From: Rubripirellula sp.
GTDB taxonomy: Bacteria > Planctomycetota > Planctomycetia > Pirellulales > Pirellulaceae
Length of the DNA: 51,801 bases
NCBI GenBank assembly: GCA_029213145.1
Contig: JARGNK010000014.1
Location: 15,456 to 67,256, forward strand
Direction of reading: 5' to 3'
In this document: piece by piece, positions 27,612-36,462 of the stretch
How positions within the stretch are numbered: the stretch's first letter is position 1
Layout: every line of letters begins with the position of its first letter
Notes under the pieces: model-generated
Seen by the model: only the letters and a program-made list of their open reading frames with translations
What the model was told of the DNA's origin: nothing
Databases searched by the model: none
Position numbers and translations under genes: made by a program

Positions 27612-30071
27612 CTAGCTGACATCGGAGAGCAGCGACAACTGCTGTGGCCCTTCAACCCGATAGCCGGCGCGGTCGATGGTCCAATGCCTCAACACAGAAC
27701 CGGCCATTGCCATACCGCTGAGGAATGCACCTTCGATGCGGGATCCGTTGCACCAGTCACCGCACGCACCCAAACTAGAAACCGGATCCCAAAGGCACTC
27801 CTGCGACAGCGGGTTGGAGGCGACAGAGTATCGCCAGCGATGTGCTGTTTCATACTCAACCTCGGATAACGATTGGCCAATCGTCTTCTCGAGAGCCGAA
27901 CGCAACTTCTGCCTTGCAACGTCCGGGTCCAATTCCAGATTCTGCTTGGACCACTCCGGTGAAGCGTGGGCGACGATGCAAGGCGTTTCGTTTCGCCCAG
28001 GCTTCCGATCGTTCCGAGAGATCCAAGATATCGGCCCGTCGTTTACAAACGCACCTTCAAACGGAAGTGTCTTCAATGATTTCGCTGCGACAAGCAGTGC
28101 CCAGCAAGGATTCATCTCGACCTCGCCGACAAGATCAGCAAAATCACTTTCCGCAACCAAGGGGGAGGTCTGGGCAGGAGGGCAATTCACAATCACGGTG
28201 TCATACCGACCTTGCTCTTGTCCCTGATCATCCAGCAGAAGCCACTTCCCATCCTGTCCGGATAGCAAGCGATCGATCTTCACGCCGTGGGAAACCTTTA
28301 GATCTTCCGCCAAATGCATTGCGACCGCGTTCATTGAAGGGACTCCGACGTAACGCGGTGTCCCCAGCTTCTCTTCGATCACCTCGCCGTCCGATCCAAG
28401 CTCGACGATACGTCCCATCCACGGCTCAACAAGACCTTTCAAAATCCAACATTGCACGTACCTCGAGAACCGTTGATCTTTTGCGGTGAAATATTGAGCT
28501 CCGTGGTCAAATGTAAAAGCATTGTCGGGTACGCGGCGTGTTGCCAATCGCCCACCCACGCTGCGGGATTTTTCCAGAATGGTGACATCAATTCCGTGAT
28601 CGAGCAAAGTCCGCCCACAAATCAACCCTCCCATCCCTGCGCCAATCACTGCTACTTTTGGGAGCTTCGCTGCGATTGGGCGATCAACGACGCGGAGGTA
28701 TCGGTCAAAATCAATGCGTTTTTGGTGATCATCAACGGAACGCTCCCGAACCATCCCAGTCACTGGTTTTTCGGGTTTGAAAGGCCGATCGAATTGTCCA
28801 AAGCACCACAAGACGCCACCGTAGCTGCTGGGATCGCGTCCATCCAACGCGTAACGATGGTTTAGATCCATCGTCAATCGCATTGCTTTGGCAGGCGTAC
28901 TAGCCCAATGCAAGAAAGCTTTTCCCCAAGTCATGCGAACGTTGTTATGCATTTCACCATGTTTGAGCAAACCCCTTTGGCAAGCGTCCCAAAGGGGTTG
29001 GTCGGATCGCCCCCGTGCCAACTGCTCCCATCCATAGCTACCGGTTCGAGGGTCGCTTGCGTGGTCCTCCAGCGTTCTTTGCGCCCAGCTCGGCAGCGAA
29101 TCGATCGAATCAATCACATCGATGTTGTGGTAACAAAAGTGAAACGACAGCTCTCGCCAAATCAATAGCTCATCCAGGTATTTCTCGGCACCTCGCTCGT
29201 GAGCCTCACGAGCGATTCTCATTGGACTCACCATGCCGAAGTGCAGATATGCACTCATTCGGCTGACGCCATCATGATTCGCAGCGTCATTGCGCCGGTT
29301 GGCGTACTGGTCCAGCCCATGCTTTTTAAAGCTCTCCCACCGCGCGTACCCAGCGCGAGATCCACCAGGCGTGTCGCTGACAGGAGCAATCGCGTGGTCG
29401 ACCTTCGATCGTCCAATCAATTCCGACAGCGTTGCAGATTGCAAGTCGAGAGGCTTGAATGGCAGCGGTCCTTCGTAAACCTCGCAGTCGAATGTTTGCT
29501 CCTCGTACGGCAACTCGACCCGCTCGGCGTACATTTCGCGGGTTGCATCGCGAAACTCGTAGGCCCTGGTGTAGGACTTTTTTACCATTGGGATCGGCAC
29601 GACGCAGGATGCGTCGACCATAGCGATCGGTGTTTTCGTTCCACTGGCCAACCGCTCCATCCATCCTTCAAGCGGCTGGACCGGCATCTCCTCCGAAACC
29701 AACACTGCCGCCTGCCTCGTGAGCGTCCGGAGGTGTGGCCCTCGATCACCCTGCTGCTGCAGGTGGAAAAATGCCTGTATACCCCGATCCGCCAATTCCC
29801 GCTGAACATCCCGATGGCCCTGCAGAATGAACGCGTGGTAGCGGTCCGAAGCGTAGGGATAGTCTTCCGATAAACCGTGATAGACCAGGAGCGGCAAGCC
29901 ATTTTGCCGGGCGAGACAAATCGCCGCGTCAAGAGCTGGATTTTCGTGACACCTGAGCGCGTTGTGCATCCAATAGAGCACGAAGTCGCCGGGAGCTCGT
30001 GCACCCACATCGGTGGGACTCACCCGCCAACGAAAGCGTTCATCCAGATGCTTAGGAAGCGAACAGTGCAC
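27612..30071 (-). CDS. Fusion of class II-like DNA photolyase and renalase-like FAD oxidoreductase
   Basis: 819 aa from a GTG at 30071; no in-frame ATG precedes the first beta strand (FVLYWMHNALRCHENPALD), so the GTG start is favoured. Residues about 25-465 form a photolyase: an N-terminal alpha/beta antenna-type domain, then the helical FAD domain with YLHFGMVSPMRIA, ELLIWRELSFHFCYHN, HGEMHNNVRMTWGKAFLHW and LDGRDPSSYGG, which match class II CPD photolyases. From about 470 a second Rossmann FAD-binding fold starts (VAVIGAGMGGLICGRTLL, VGGRLATRR) and continues with renalase/amine-oxidase-like features (DHGAQYFTAKD, HRWRYSVA, CGDWCNGSRIEGAFLSG). Photolyase repairs UV-induced pyrimidine dimers with blue light; the oxidoreductase substrate is unknown. 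It lies 96 bases after hpnE on the same strand. Confidence 0.88.
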   Translation of the reverse strand: MHCSLPKHLDERFRWRVSPTDVGARAPGDFVLYWMHNALRCHENPALDAAICLARQNGLPLLVYHGLSEDYPYASDRYHAFILQGHRDVQRELADRGIQAFFHLQQQGDRGPHLRTLTRQAAVLVSEEMPVQPLEGWMERLASGTKTPIAMVDASCVVPIPMVKKSYTRAYEFRDATREMYAERVELPYEEQTFDCEVYEGPLPFKPLDLQSATLSELIGRSKVDHAIAPVSDTPGGSRAGYARWESFKKHGLDQYANRRNDAANHDGVSRMSAYLHFGMVSPMRIAREAHERGAEKYLDELLIWRELSFHFCYHNIDVIDSIDSLPSWAQRTLEDHASDPRTGSYGWEQLARGRSDQPLWDACQRGLLKHGEMHNNVRMTWGKAFLHWASTPAKAMRLTMDLNHRYALDGRDPSSYGGVLWCFGQFDRPFKPEKPVTGMVRERSVDDHQKRIDFDRYLRVVDRPIAAKLPKVAVIGAGMGGLICGRTLLDHGIDVTILEKSRSVGGRLATRRVPDNAFTFDHGAQYFTAKDQRFSRYVQCWILKGLVEPWMGRIVELGSDGEVIEEKLGTPRYVGVPSMNAVAMHLAEDLKVSHGVKIDRLLSGQDGKWLLLDDQGQEQGRYDTVIVNCPPAQTSPLVAESDFADLVGEVEMNPCWALLVAAKSLKTLPFEGAFVNDGPISWISRNDRKPGRNETPCIVAHASPEWSKQNLELDPDVARQKLRSALEKTIGQSLSEVEYETAHRWRYSVASNPLSQECLWDPVSSLGACGDWCNGSRIEGAFLSGMAMAGSVLRHWTIDRAGYRVEGPQQLSLLSDVS

Positions 30072-30167
30072 AAAAAAATCTCCGAGTGTAGAATCCGCAA
30101 GATTTTATGCTTCAGTCAAGCCTATGCCAAACGAATGCCGCTGAAAGACTATTTCATCAGAATGCCT

Positions 30168-31583
30168 CTACCGAATCAGGTGTCGAGCAATTCGTCCCCG
30201 AGGCAACCCATCCTCACACTTAATCGTCGCGAGTCCTTCCCGGTTCAAGACACTTGACGCCGCCATCCGACCACTTAGAACAGCTCCCTCCATCGTCGCA
30301 GGCCATCCTGTCTCGATCCAATCGCCTGCGAGATGCAACCAAGGCAGCTGGGTTTGAGCTGCGGGCCGCAATGCTTCGACCTCCGGCCGCACAGAAAAAA
30401 CCGACAATGGGTCGGTCACAATACGACTTCGCAACAATTTCGCGTTCCGCGCGGCGGGGAAAGCGTGACAAATCTCAGCTACCACGGATTGTACGAGTTC
30501 CGTTTTTTTCATTTGCCGCGCCTGCTGAGAAGCACTGATCACGATCTGGTAATAACACGACTGATCTTGGTCTGATTCTTTTTCCCACGGCTGCCGAAAC
30601 ATCCATTGCGAAATCGTGCCAACCATCACAGCATGCTGCTGATCCGTGAATTGTCGATCGAACCACAAATGCAATCCACTGATCGGTGAGGAAGGAATTG
30701 CCGCGAAAGCTGGTGCATCGGGAACGAGCTCCGGCGACAGTAATCCCTTCGTCGCATGCCACGGAACCGCCACGACAACATGGTCAGCAGGAATGACTTC
30801 GCCATGCTGTGTTTGAATCGCTACCTTCGGATCTGACCGGAGTTGCTTGACTGCGGTTTGCGTGGCGACCGAGACCCCCATCGACTCAATCGCCTGACGC
30901 AACTCGCGCCCAAACAAGTCAGCGAGCGGCTGTCGTGGTACCAGCACATCAGAGGCACCGACAGAACCTGCGAATCCATCGACGAAAACCTTTCGGGCAA
31001 CGGCCATGGAAACCACTCTCGGATTTTCGCCCAAGGCGCTCACGAGGATCACGTCCCAAAACTCACGGATGGTTGCGGACTCTTGGCCGGCAGATTGAAG
31101 CCATTGGTGGGCCGTCTGACCAACCAAACTTTCGTTTGATGTTCGGAATAATTTCAACATCGCGCGGTGAATCTGGCGACGTTGACGGAGCGTCAAAAAT
31201 CGCAGCGACGCCAACGCCCCGACGAGATGAAAGGGTGCCGGCAACCACCGCGACGGCGCGAACCGACTTGGCGGATGATCCGGATGCAAAAACAGAAGCT
31301 CCCTGTAACGATGCAATTGGCCACCCAATCCGCGGCGGTCGAGCAGCGAAATCAAATTCGCACAACAGCCCATCGCCACATGTTGGCAGTAATCAATAGA
31401 TTCCCCGGTTGCCGGATCGGTGAACGATCCCGCTCGCCCTCCGACTGTTTGTTTAGCTTCTAAAATTCTGATTTGGAATTGATCGGGGTACGCATCCGCA
31501 AGGGCCTCGGCCGCTGATAAACCGGCCAGGCCTCCGCCGACGATAACAATCCGTTTGCGCGGCGTTTCGGTAATCGCGTTCAC
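30168..31583 (-). CDS. hpnE: Hydroxysqualene dehydroxylase HpnE (squalene-associated FAD-dependent desaturase family)
   Basis: 471 aa with a GTG start that overlaps the hpnD stop by four bases (GTGA), so translation is probably coupled. The N-terminus carries a dinucleotide-binding signature (RIVIVGGGLAGLSAAEALAD) and KQTVGGRAGSF, followed by CQHVAMGCCANL, characteristic of the HpnE family within the phytoene-desaturase-like amine oxidases. The C-terminus has the second FAD contact, WLHLAGDWIETGWPATMEGAVLSG. By family knowledge HpnE reduces hydroxysqualene to squalene. In planctomycetes squalene can feed C30 carotenoids, hopanoids or sterols; no cyclase or CrtN-type gene is in this window to say which. 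Confidence 0.92.
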   Translation of the reverse strand: MNAITETPRKRIVIVGGGLAGLSAAEALADAYPDQFQIRILEAKQTVGGRAGSFTDPATGESIDYCQHVAMGCCANLISLLDRRGLGGQLHRYRELLFLHPDHPPSRFAPSRWLPAPFHLVGALASLRFLTLRQRRQIHRAMLKLFRTSNESLVGQTAHQWLQSAGQESATIREFWDVILVSALGENPRVVSMAVARKVFVDGFAGSVGASDVLVPRQPLADLFGRELRQAIESMGVSVATQTAVKQLRSDPKVAIQTQHGEVIPADHVVVAVPWHATKGLLSPELVPDAPAFAAIPSSPISGLHLWFDRQFTDQQHAVMVGTISQWMFRQPWEKESDQDQSCYYQIVISASQQARQMKKTELVQSVVAEICHAFPAARNAKLLRSRIVTDPLSVFSVRPEVEALRPAAQTQLPWLHLAGDWIETGWPATMEGAVLSGRMAASSVLNREGLATIKCEDGLPRGRIARHLIR

Positions 31584-32581
31584 TTTGCTCCCTCTGCCTC
31601 ATCCACCCCAAATGGCGGCACAGGCAACCGACGAAACATCGGCGGGAAAAAATGTTGAGAAACCAAGCCCAAACGCTCCGCCGTTGAGAGTCGAATCCTC
31701 CGCCGCGTAACGGCTGCAGGATCTTCCGCGATATGATCCAACAATTTGCGATAGGTCCGCCACATCATGCTGAACATCGGGCGGCCGTCAGGGTTGAGGG
31801 AATCCCACACCTCCCACCCTGAACGAAACAAACGCTTGGCCCGTTCAACCTCATCTAACAGCAAGCAACAAAGCCGGTCGTCACCCCTTGGGGAAAGCAG
31901 GTCATCTTCGCTCAACCCATGCTGTTCGTAATGTTGCCGTGGCAGATAAATACGCCCGCGTTCGGCATCTTCGGCTACATCCCGCAAAATATTCGTCAAC
32001 TGAAACGCGAGGCCACAGTCGATCGCGGCAGCAGTCGGCAAAGGCCCATCAAACTCCCAAATGTGCAAACAGGCCAAGCCCACAGCCGAGGCAACCAGGT
32101 AACAGTAGTGTTCCACCTGCTCGTAGGTGTCAAACCGAGTTTTTTGCTGATCCGCGAGAACACCGTCAACGATCTCAAGTAGGTAGCGAGACGGAATTTC
32201 ATACCGCTGCACGGCATCTCGAAGTGCCGGAAAAACCTCTCGCGCGCGGCGATGCAGGTCGACCGGCCACTCGCGAGTCGATCCATCGGGCCCCAAGTCG
32301 AGTACGCCCTCTGGTAACACAACCTGATCGAGTGGACCCTCACCGATCAAGTTGATCGCTGCAGATTTCCGCCACCAATCCAGCTGCTTAGCTCGTAGAG
32401 CCGCCGGTTGTTCGCAATCACCCAAATCATCTGTTGTCCTTGCGAACGCGTAGAGCGCCCACATCGCAGCCCGCTTCGGCGGAGGCAGCAACCAAAAGGA
32501 ACGATAGAAACTGCTTCCGCTCCGACGCGAAATGCGACGAACTTGACGGTAGCTATCGGCGAGGGAAACGGCAGTCGACAT
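31580..32581 (-). CDS. hpnD: Presqualene diphosphate synthase HpnD
   Basis: 333 aa from the ATG at 32581; the longer frame to 32683 adds 34 residues that do not look like the family and cross a repeat. Trans-isoprenyl diphosphate synthase fold, with the first aspartate-rich motif at D51-D55 (TTDDLGD) and the second in NILRDVAEDAERGRIYLP. The N-terminal SGSSFYRSFWLLPPPKRAAMW matches the HpnD branch of squalene/phytoene synthases. By family knowledge it condenses two farnesyl diphosphates to presqualene diphosphate. It sits between hpnC (221 bases upstream) and hpnE (overlapping). Confidence 0.9.
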   Translation of the reverse strand: MSTAVSLADSYRQVRRISRRSGSSFYRSFWLLPPPKRAAMWALYAFARTTDDLGDCEQPAALRAKQLDWWRKSAAINLIGEGPLDQVVLPEGVLDLGPDGSTREWPVDLHRRAREVFPALRDAVQRYEIPSRYLLEIVDGVLADQQKTRFDTYEQVEHYCYLVASAVGLACLHIWEFDGPLPTAAAIDCGLAFQLTNILRDVAEDAERGRIYLPRQHYEQHGLSEDDLLSPRGDDRLCCLLLDEVERAKRLFRSGWEVWDSLNPDGRPMFSMMWRTYRKLLDHIAEDPAAVTRRRIRLSTAERLGLVSQHFFPPMFRRLPVPPFGVDEAEGAK

Positions 32582-32629
32582 AGACTGTAAGCATACCTGA
32601 TTGGACCGAAATGGAATTGTCCGCCACCT

Positions 32630-32667
32630 GTTTCGTTTCCCGCCAGCAGTTTCGTTTCCCGCCAGCA
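32630..32667. repeat. Two exact 19-bp tandem repeats between hpnC and hpnD (repeat family, locus 2)
   Basis: GTTTCGTTTCCCGCCAGCA occurs twice in a row (32630-32648 and 32649-32667). A degenerate third copy (GAATTGTCCGCCACCT, about 32614-32629) precedes them and, read on the minus strand as GGCGGACAATTCC, is very close to GCGGACAATCC in the 40721-40800 array. Located in the untranslated gap upstream of the hpnD start. Confidence 0.75.
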
Positions 32668-32802
32668 TCCAGAGCGAACACATGCGGCTGACACAAAAAC
32701 AGAATACCGCAACTTATTGAGCTTTTCCCGTGACAGTAACCGACAACAAGTCGTTACCGCCGAATTTTCAATGAAAACTTCAATCGACCACCAAGCTGGT
32801 GA

Positions 32803-33675
32803 TCACAAAATTCGGGTCATTGCGCGGACTAACAGCCAACTCTGCCGCAACTTGCTAACCGTCGGGCGGCGAGACAACACATCGAAATTAATTTTCCGAA
32901 TCGCTGCAAGTGTTTCCAATCCCCCGTGGGCGAACAATTTCACATCGCCCGCCAGCCAGCCGGGCACGGTTTTTGCCAACGGAAGCCCGCGCCGAAAGTA
33001 TTGCTCGGCACGATCACATTCACTCGCCAACAATTGACGGAGTTGCGGTGACGTTGCGGATTGTCCGACCATCGACTCATCGACACCAAAGCGTTCCATC
33101 TGATCCAGCGGAAGATAAATCCTGCCAATCTGATAATCTCGAGCAACATCCTGCCAGAAATTCGCAAGTTGCAGACCAGTGCAGATTTCATCGGAAAGCC
33201 GCCCGTTCTGAGAATCGCAGCAATTACCGAGTTGCAACACCAGCCGACCAACCGGGTTGGCCGATCGACGACAATAATCCAACAATTCATCAAAATCGCT
33301 GTAGCGACTTTTTCGCTGATCTTGACGAAAAGCATCCAGCAAATCGTCAAACAGGCACTTGGAAAGATCGAACTGCCGAATCGTGCTGGAGAGGGCAAGA
33401 AAGAGCGGATTTGCTGGCTGACCCTGGTAGGTTTGGTCCAAATTGACCTGCAAGGCGGCAAGCCGATCGAGCGCTAATTGAGGTGAAGCCGATTCATCTG
33501 CCAAATCATCGGCGGTTCGACAAAAAGCGTAAAGGTTGTAAAACGGTTGTCTCAGCCGGGCAGGTAGCAACACACTGGCGACGAGAAAGTTCTCATAGTG
33601 AGAACGCGCAAGTCGCCTTGTTTCCTGCTCGGCGGCCCGCAGTTCCTCACCGTACGCCGCCGACTCCACCTCCAT
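32803..33675 (-). CDS. hpnC: Hydroxysqualene synthase HpnC
   Basis: 290 aa from the ATG at 33675, a normal HpnC length; a GTG at 33786 would add 37 unlike-family residues and leave only 9 bases to ispH. Conserved HpnC N-terminus (HYENFLVASVLLPARLRQPFYNLYAF), first Asp motif D56-E61 (DDLADE), second motif NFWQDVARDYQIGRIYLP. By family knowledge HpnC converts presqualene diphosphate to hydroxysqualene, the intermediate taken by HpnE. First gene of the minus-strand hpnC-hpnD-hpnE-photolyase cluster, divergent from ispH. Confidence 0.9.
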   Translation of the reverse strand: MEVESAAYGEELRAAEQETRRLARSHYENFLVASVLLPARLRQPFYNLYAFCRTADDLADESASPQLALDRLAALQVNLDQTYQGQPANPLFLALSSTIRQFDLSKCLFDDLLDAFRQDQRKSRYSDFDELLDYCRRSANPVGRLVLQLGNCCDSQNGRLSDEICTGLQLANFWQDVARDYQIGRIYLPLDQMERFGVDESMVGQSATSPQLRQLLASECDRAEQYFRRGLPLAKTVPGWLAGDVKLFAHGGLETLAAIRKINFDVLSRRPTVSKLRQSWLLVRAMTRIL

Positions 33676-33795
33676 CCCATCGTCAAGACACGCCGTATTC
33701 AGGCTCGAGACTGGATTCAGGTTAGACGCCGAGGCGACCTCACGGTTATCTTTGAATTCGTTCACAGCAAAAAGCACCACATCCACGAGATACGC
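33676..33795. promoter_or_regulatory. Divergent promoter region between hpnC and ispH
   Basis: This 120-base gap separates the divergent starts of hpnC and ispH, so both promoters presumably lie here or just inside the genes. No clear -35/-10 elements or operators were recognised. The shared region would allow coordinate control of isoprenoid precursor supply and squalene synthesis; that is inference. Confidence 0.35.
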
Positions 33796-34767
33796 ATGAA
33801 GATCATCTTGGCGGCACCGCGAGGTTTCTGCGCGGGCGTGAACATGGCGGTCGATTCTCTCGATCTAACGCTACAAAAATTTGGACCGCCAGTATACGTA
33901 TACCACGAAATCGTACACAACCAATTCGTTGTCAATAGCTTCGTGGAGAAAGGGGCGGTCTTCGTCGACTCAGTCGATGAGGTCCCCCCAGGCAGTGTCC
34001 TAATGTTTTCCGCACATGGTGTTTCGCCTGAAATCCGCCAAGCGGCTCGTGAGCGCAACCTCACCGCCTTGGATGCAACCTGCCCGCTGGTCACAAAGGT
34101 TCACCTCGAAGCAATCAAGTTCGCAAAGGCTGGTTACACCATCGTCTTGATCGGACACGAAGGGCACGATGAAGTGATTGGAACCATGGGCGAAGCACCC
34201 GAAGCAATCATCTTGCTAGAGGATGCCGACGGAGTCGATCAACTGCAGGTATCAGATGAAGCGAAGCTGGCCTACCTGACCCAGACCACGCTTAGTGTGG
34301 ACGATGCCAACCGCATCATCCAACGCTTGAAACAACGGTTTCCGAATATTGAAAGTCCGCCCAAAGAAGACATCTGCTATGCGACTCAGAATCGCCAAGA
34401 AGCAGTTCGCATGCTCAGTGATCAAGCGGATGTGGTCGTGGTACTTGGCAGCCAAAACAGCAGCAACAGCCAACGCTTGCGTGAGCTCGCCTCCGATAAA
34501 AAGATCCAGGCGCATTTAGTCGATGGACCACAAGACTTGTCGGTCGACTCTTTCCACGCCGACCAGACTGTCTTGATTACTGCTGGAGCGAGTGCACCTG
34601 AATCAGTGGTCCAAGAAACAGTCGATTGGTTGGTCAAGCGATTCGACGCTACGATCGAATCCCGCGAGATCCGAGAAGAAAACGTTAAGTTTCCGCTTCC
34701 GAAACCACTGCGTCCGAGCAAGCAGACAATGAAGGCACCAAGTGATGCCTCGGCGGATAAAGCTTGA
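33796..34767 (+). CDS. ispH: 4-hydroxy-3-methylbut-2-enyl diphosphate reductase IspH
   Basis: 323 aa from the ATG at 33796 (MKIILAAPRGFCAGV), the family's canonical beginning; an upstream in-frame extension to 33598 would run antisense through hpnC and is rejected. Three cluster-ligand cysteines are present, C12 (GFCAGV), C96 (DATCPLVTK) and C194 (DICYATQNRQ), with GHEGHDEVIGTMGEA and SSNSQRL/ITAGASAPE for substrate binding. It makes IPP and DMAPP from HMBPP, the last step of the MEP pathway, in the cytoplasm using a [4Fe-4S] cluster. The Lys/Pro-rich C-terminal tail (about 25 aa) is longer than usual. Confidence 0.96.
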   Translation: MKIILAAPRGFCAGVNMAVDSLDLTLQKFGPPVYVYHEIVHNQFVVNSFVEKGAVFVDSVDEVPPGSVLMFSAHGVSPEIRQAARERNLTALDATCPLVTKVHLEAIKFAKAGYTIVLIGHEGHDEVIGTMGEAPEAIILLEDADGVDQLQVSDEAKLAYLTQTTLSVDDANRIIQRLKQRFPNIESPPKEDICYATQNRQEAVRMLSDQADVVVVLGSQNSSNSQRLRELASDKKIQAHLVDGPQDLSVDSFHADQTVLITAGASAPESVVQETVDWLVKRFDATIESREIREENVKFPLPKPLRPSKQTMKAPSDASADKA

Positions 34768-34817
34768 CCTTAGAAGCGTGTTGATTCTGTGCCGTTGCTC
34801 AAAATAGACGAAGCCCA

Positions 34818-36251
34818 ATGGAACCATCCTTTCTCTCGTTGATCCCAGCACTGGTCGCAATCAGTTTGGCATTTATTACTCGCCAAGTCCTGTTAGCGCT
34901 TTTTTTGGGCATCGTTTCTGGCGGGCTCGTGATGTGGTACCAGTCGAATGACATCACACAAGCGAATATCGTCAAGAATTTATTTTTACCCGCTCTTGGC
35001 CAAGAGTCATACGCAACGATTCTGCTGGTTTATTTATGGTGCCTCGGTGGCTTGATGGGCCTTTGGGAGAAATCAGGCGGAGCCTTACACTTTGCGAAAG
35101 TCGTTGGCGGCAGGATTGCAGTGGGCCCTCGTTCATCCCTCTTTTTTGCTTGGCTGCTCGGTTGTGTCTTTCATCAAGGTGGGACAGTCAGCACCGTCCT
35201 GGCGGGAACAACGGTCAAACCGGTTGCCGACAAGCATCGCATTTCCCACGAGGAATTGTCTTACGTCGTTGATTCAACCGCATCGCCCGTAGCGACCATT
35301 CTGCCTTTCAATGCCTGGCCTGGATTTATCGCCGCTTTAGTGGCCGGAACCGTTCCCGAGGTAATCCCTGACGAAGTCACGGGCCTCAAATTTTTCTTTT
35401 CCAGTATTCAGTACAACTTCTATGGAATCTTGGCGGTCAGCTTTACCCTCTTGTTCGCGTTGCATCTCTTGCCTTGGGTTGGGAAACGCATGTCGGAAGC
35501 AAGACAGCGGGCCCGCAGCACCGGAGAACTGGATCGCGAAGGATCCGCGCCGATGCTCAGCATGCAAACGAGTGATTTGAACCCGGAAAGTCAGCTTGCG
35601 ACCGGCTACGCACCAAGCCTGTGGGACTTTTTCATCCCGCTCGCCGTTTTACTCGGCTTGGCTGTTCTCCCCTACATGCTGTACAGCATTAACTTTATCA
35701 ACGAAGCATTCATGGCCTGCGTTTTGTCAGCAATGGGAATCGCAGCGGTTCGTGGCATGCCATTGGGCGACATTCTGAATGGATTCGTGAACGGCTGCAA
35801 AACGATGACGATCGGAGCGATCATCCTTGGACTGGCTGTCACCATTGGTTTCCTCGCAAAAGAATTACGAACAGCGGACTACTTGGTGACACTACTGGGT
35901 GACCAGTTGCCAGTCGTCGGATTGCCGGCAATTCTGATGTTATTGTGCATGGGCATCGCCTTCTCCTGCGGGACTAGTTGGGGCACTTATGCAGTTGTAT
36001 TCCCAGTTGCCATGCCGTTAGCGTGGGCCGTGCATCAAGATCCTACTTATCTATCCATCTGCTTCGGCGCCGTCTTGGGAGGTGCGGTCTTCGGTGATCA
36101 ATGCTCACCAATCTCCGACACGACGATCCTGGCCTCGATGTTCACCGGATGTGACCTGATGGATCATGTGGCGACTCAATTGCCACTGGCGCTGGCCGCT
36201 GCGACTCTAGCCGCTGTGGCCAGCACCCTTTGCGTGCTTGTGTTCGTGTAA
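34818..36251 (+). CDS. NhaC-family Na+/H+ antiporter
   Basis: 477 aa inner-membrane protein with about eleven hydrophobic segments. Recognisable NhaC-family features are LLVYLWCLGGLMGLWEKSGG, the FFAWLLGCVFHQGGTVSTVLAG loop, SYVVDSTASPVATILPFNAW, and near the end FSCGTSWGTYA and GDQCSPISDTTILASM. The family exchanges cytoplasmic Na+ for protons; some relatives exchange organic acids or amino acids, so the substrate is not fixed. A cytoplasmic loop with SMQTSDLNPESQ interrupts the two halves. It starts 50 bases after ispH and could be read through from it, but no functional link is evident. No Shine-Dalgarno is visible. Confidence 0.88.
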   Translation: MEPSFLSLIPALVAISLAFITRQVLLALFLGIVSGGLVMWYQSNDITQANIVKNLFLPALGQESYATILLVYLWCLGGLMGLWEKSGGALHFAKVVGGRIAVGPRSSLFFAWLLGCVFHQGGTVSTVLAGTTVKPVADKHRISHEELSYVVDSTASPVATILPFNAWPGFIAALVAGTVPEVIPDEVTGLKFFFSSIQYNFYGILAVSFTLLFALHLLPWVGKRMSEARQRARSTGELDREGSAPMLSMQTSDLNPESQLATGYAPSLWDFFIPLAVLLGLAVLPYMLYSINFINEAFMACVLSAMGIAAVRGMPLGDILNGFVNGCKTMTIGAIILGLAVTIGFLAKELRTADYLVTLLGDQLPVVGLPAILMLLCMGIAFSCGTSWGTYAVVFPVAMPLAWAVHQDPTYLSICFGAVLGGAVFGDQCSPISDTTILASMFTGCDLMDHVATQLPLALAAATLAAVASTLCVLVFV

Positions 36252-36356
36252 AGCCCGAACCTGATGCAATCCAATCCTCTCTTCCAGTTCGAGAAGGATA
36301 TGAATTGGATCATGAGTTCCCTTGAACGGTCCGCTCACAAATATCCGACCACCATT

Positions 36357-36413
36357 ATTCCGCGCTTTCGAATTCGCTTTGGCCGACCGGACACTGCCAG
36401 ATTCGCGCGGAAT
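36357..36413 (+). promoter_or_regulatory. Long-stem inverted repeat in the rtcB leader
   Basis: ATTCCGCGC (36357-36365) and GCGCGGAAT (36405-36413) form a perfect 9-bp stem enclosing 39 bases, within which TGGC and GCCA can form a short inner stem. It ends 49 bases before the rtcB start. It could be a leader RNA structure or the terminator of the antiporter transcript (there is no T-run). Confidence 0.35.
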
Positions 36414-36462
36414 ACCACAGTCACCACTGGTCAGTTACCCAACGTCGCACAGGACAGCAGCG

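Noticed and set aside
33598..33795. N-terminal extension of ispH.
   Set aside because: It would run antisense through the conserved start of hpnC and is not IspH-like; MKIILAAPRGFCAGV is the canonical beginning.
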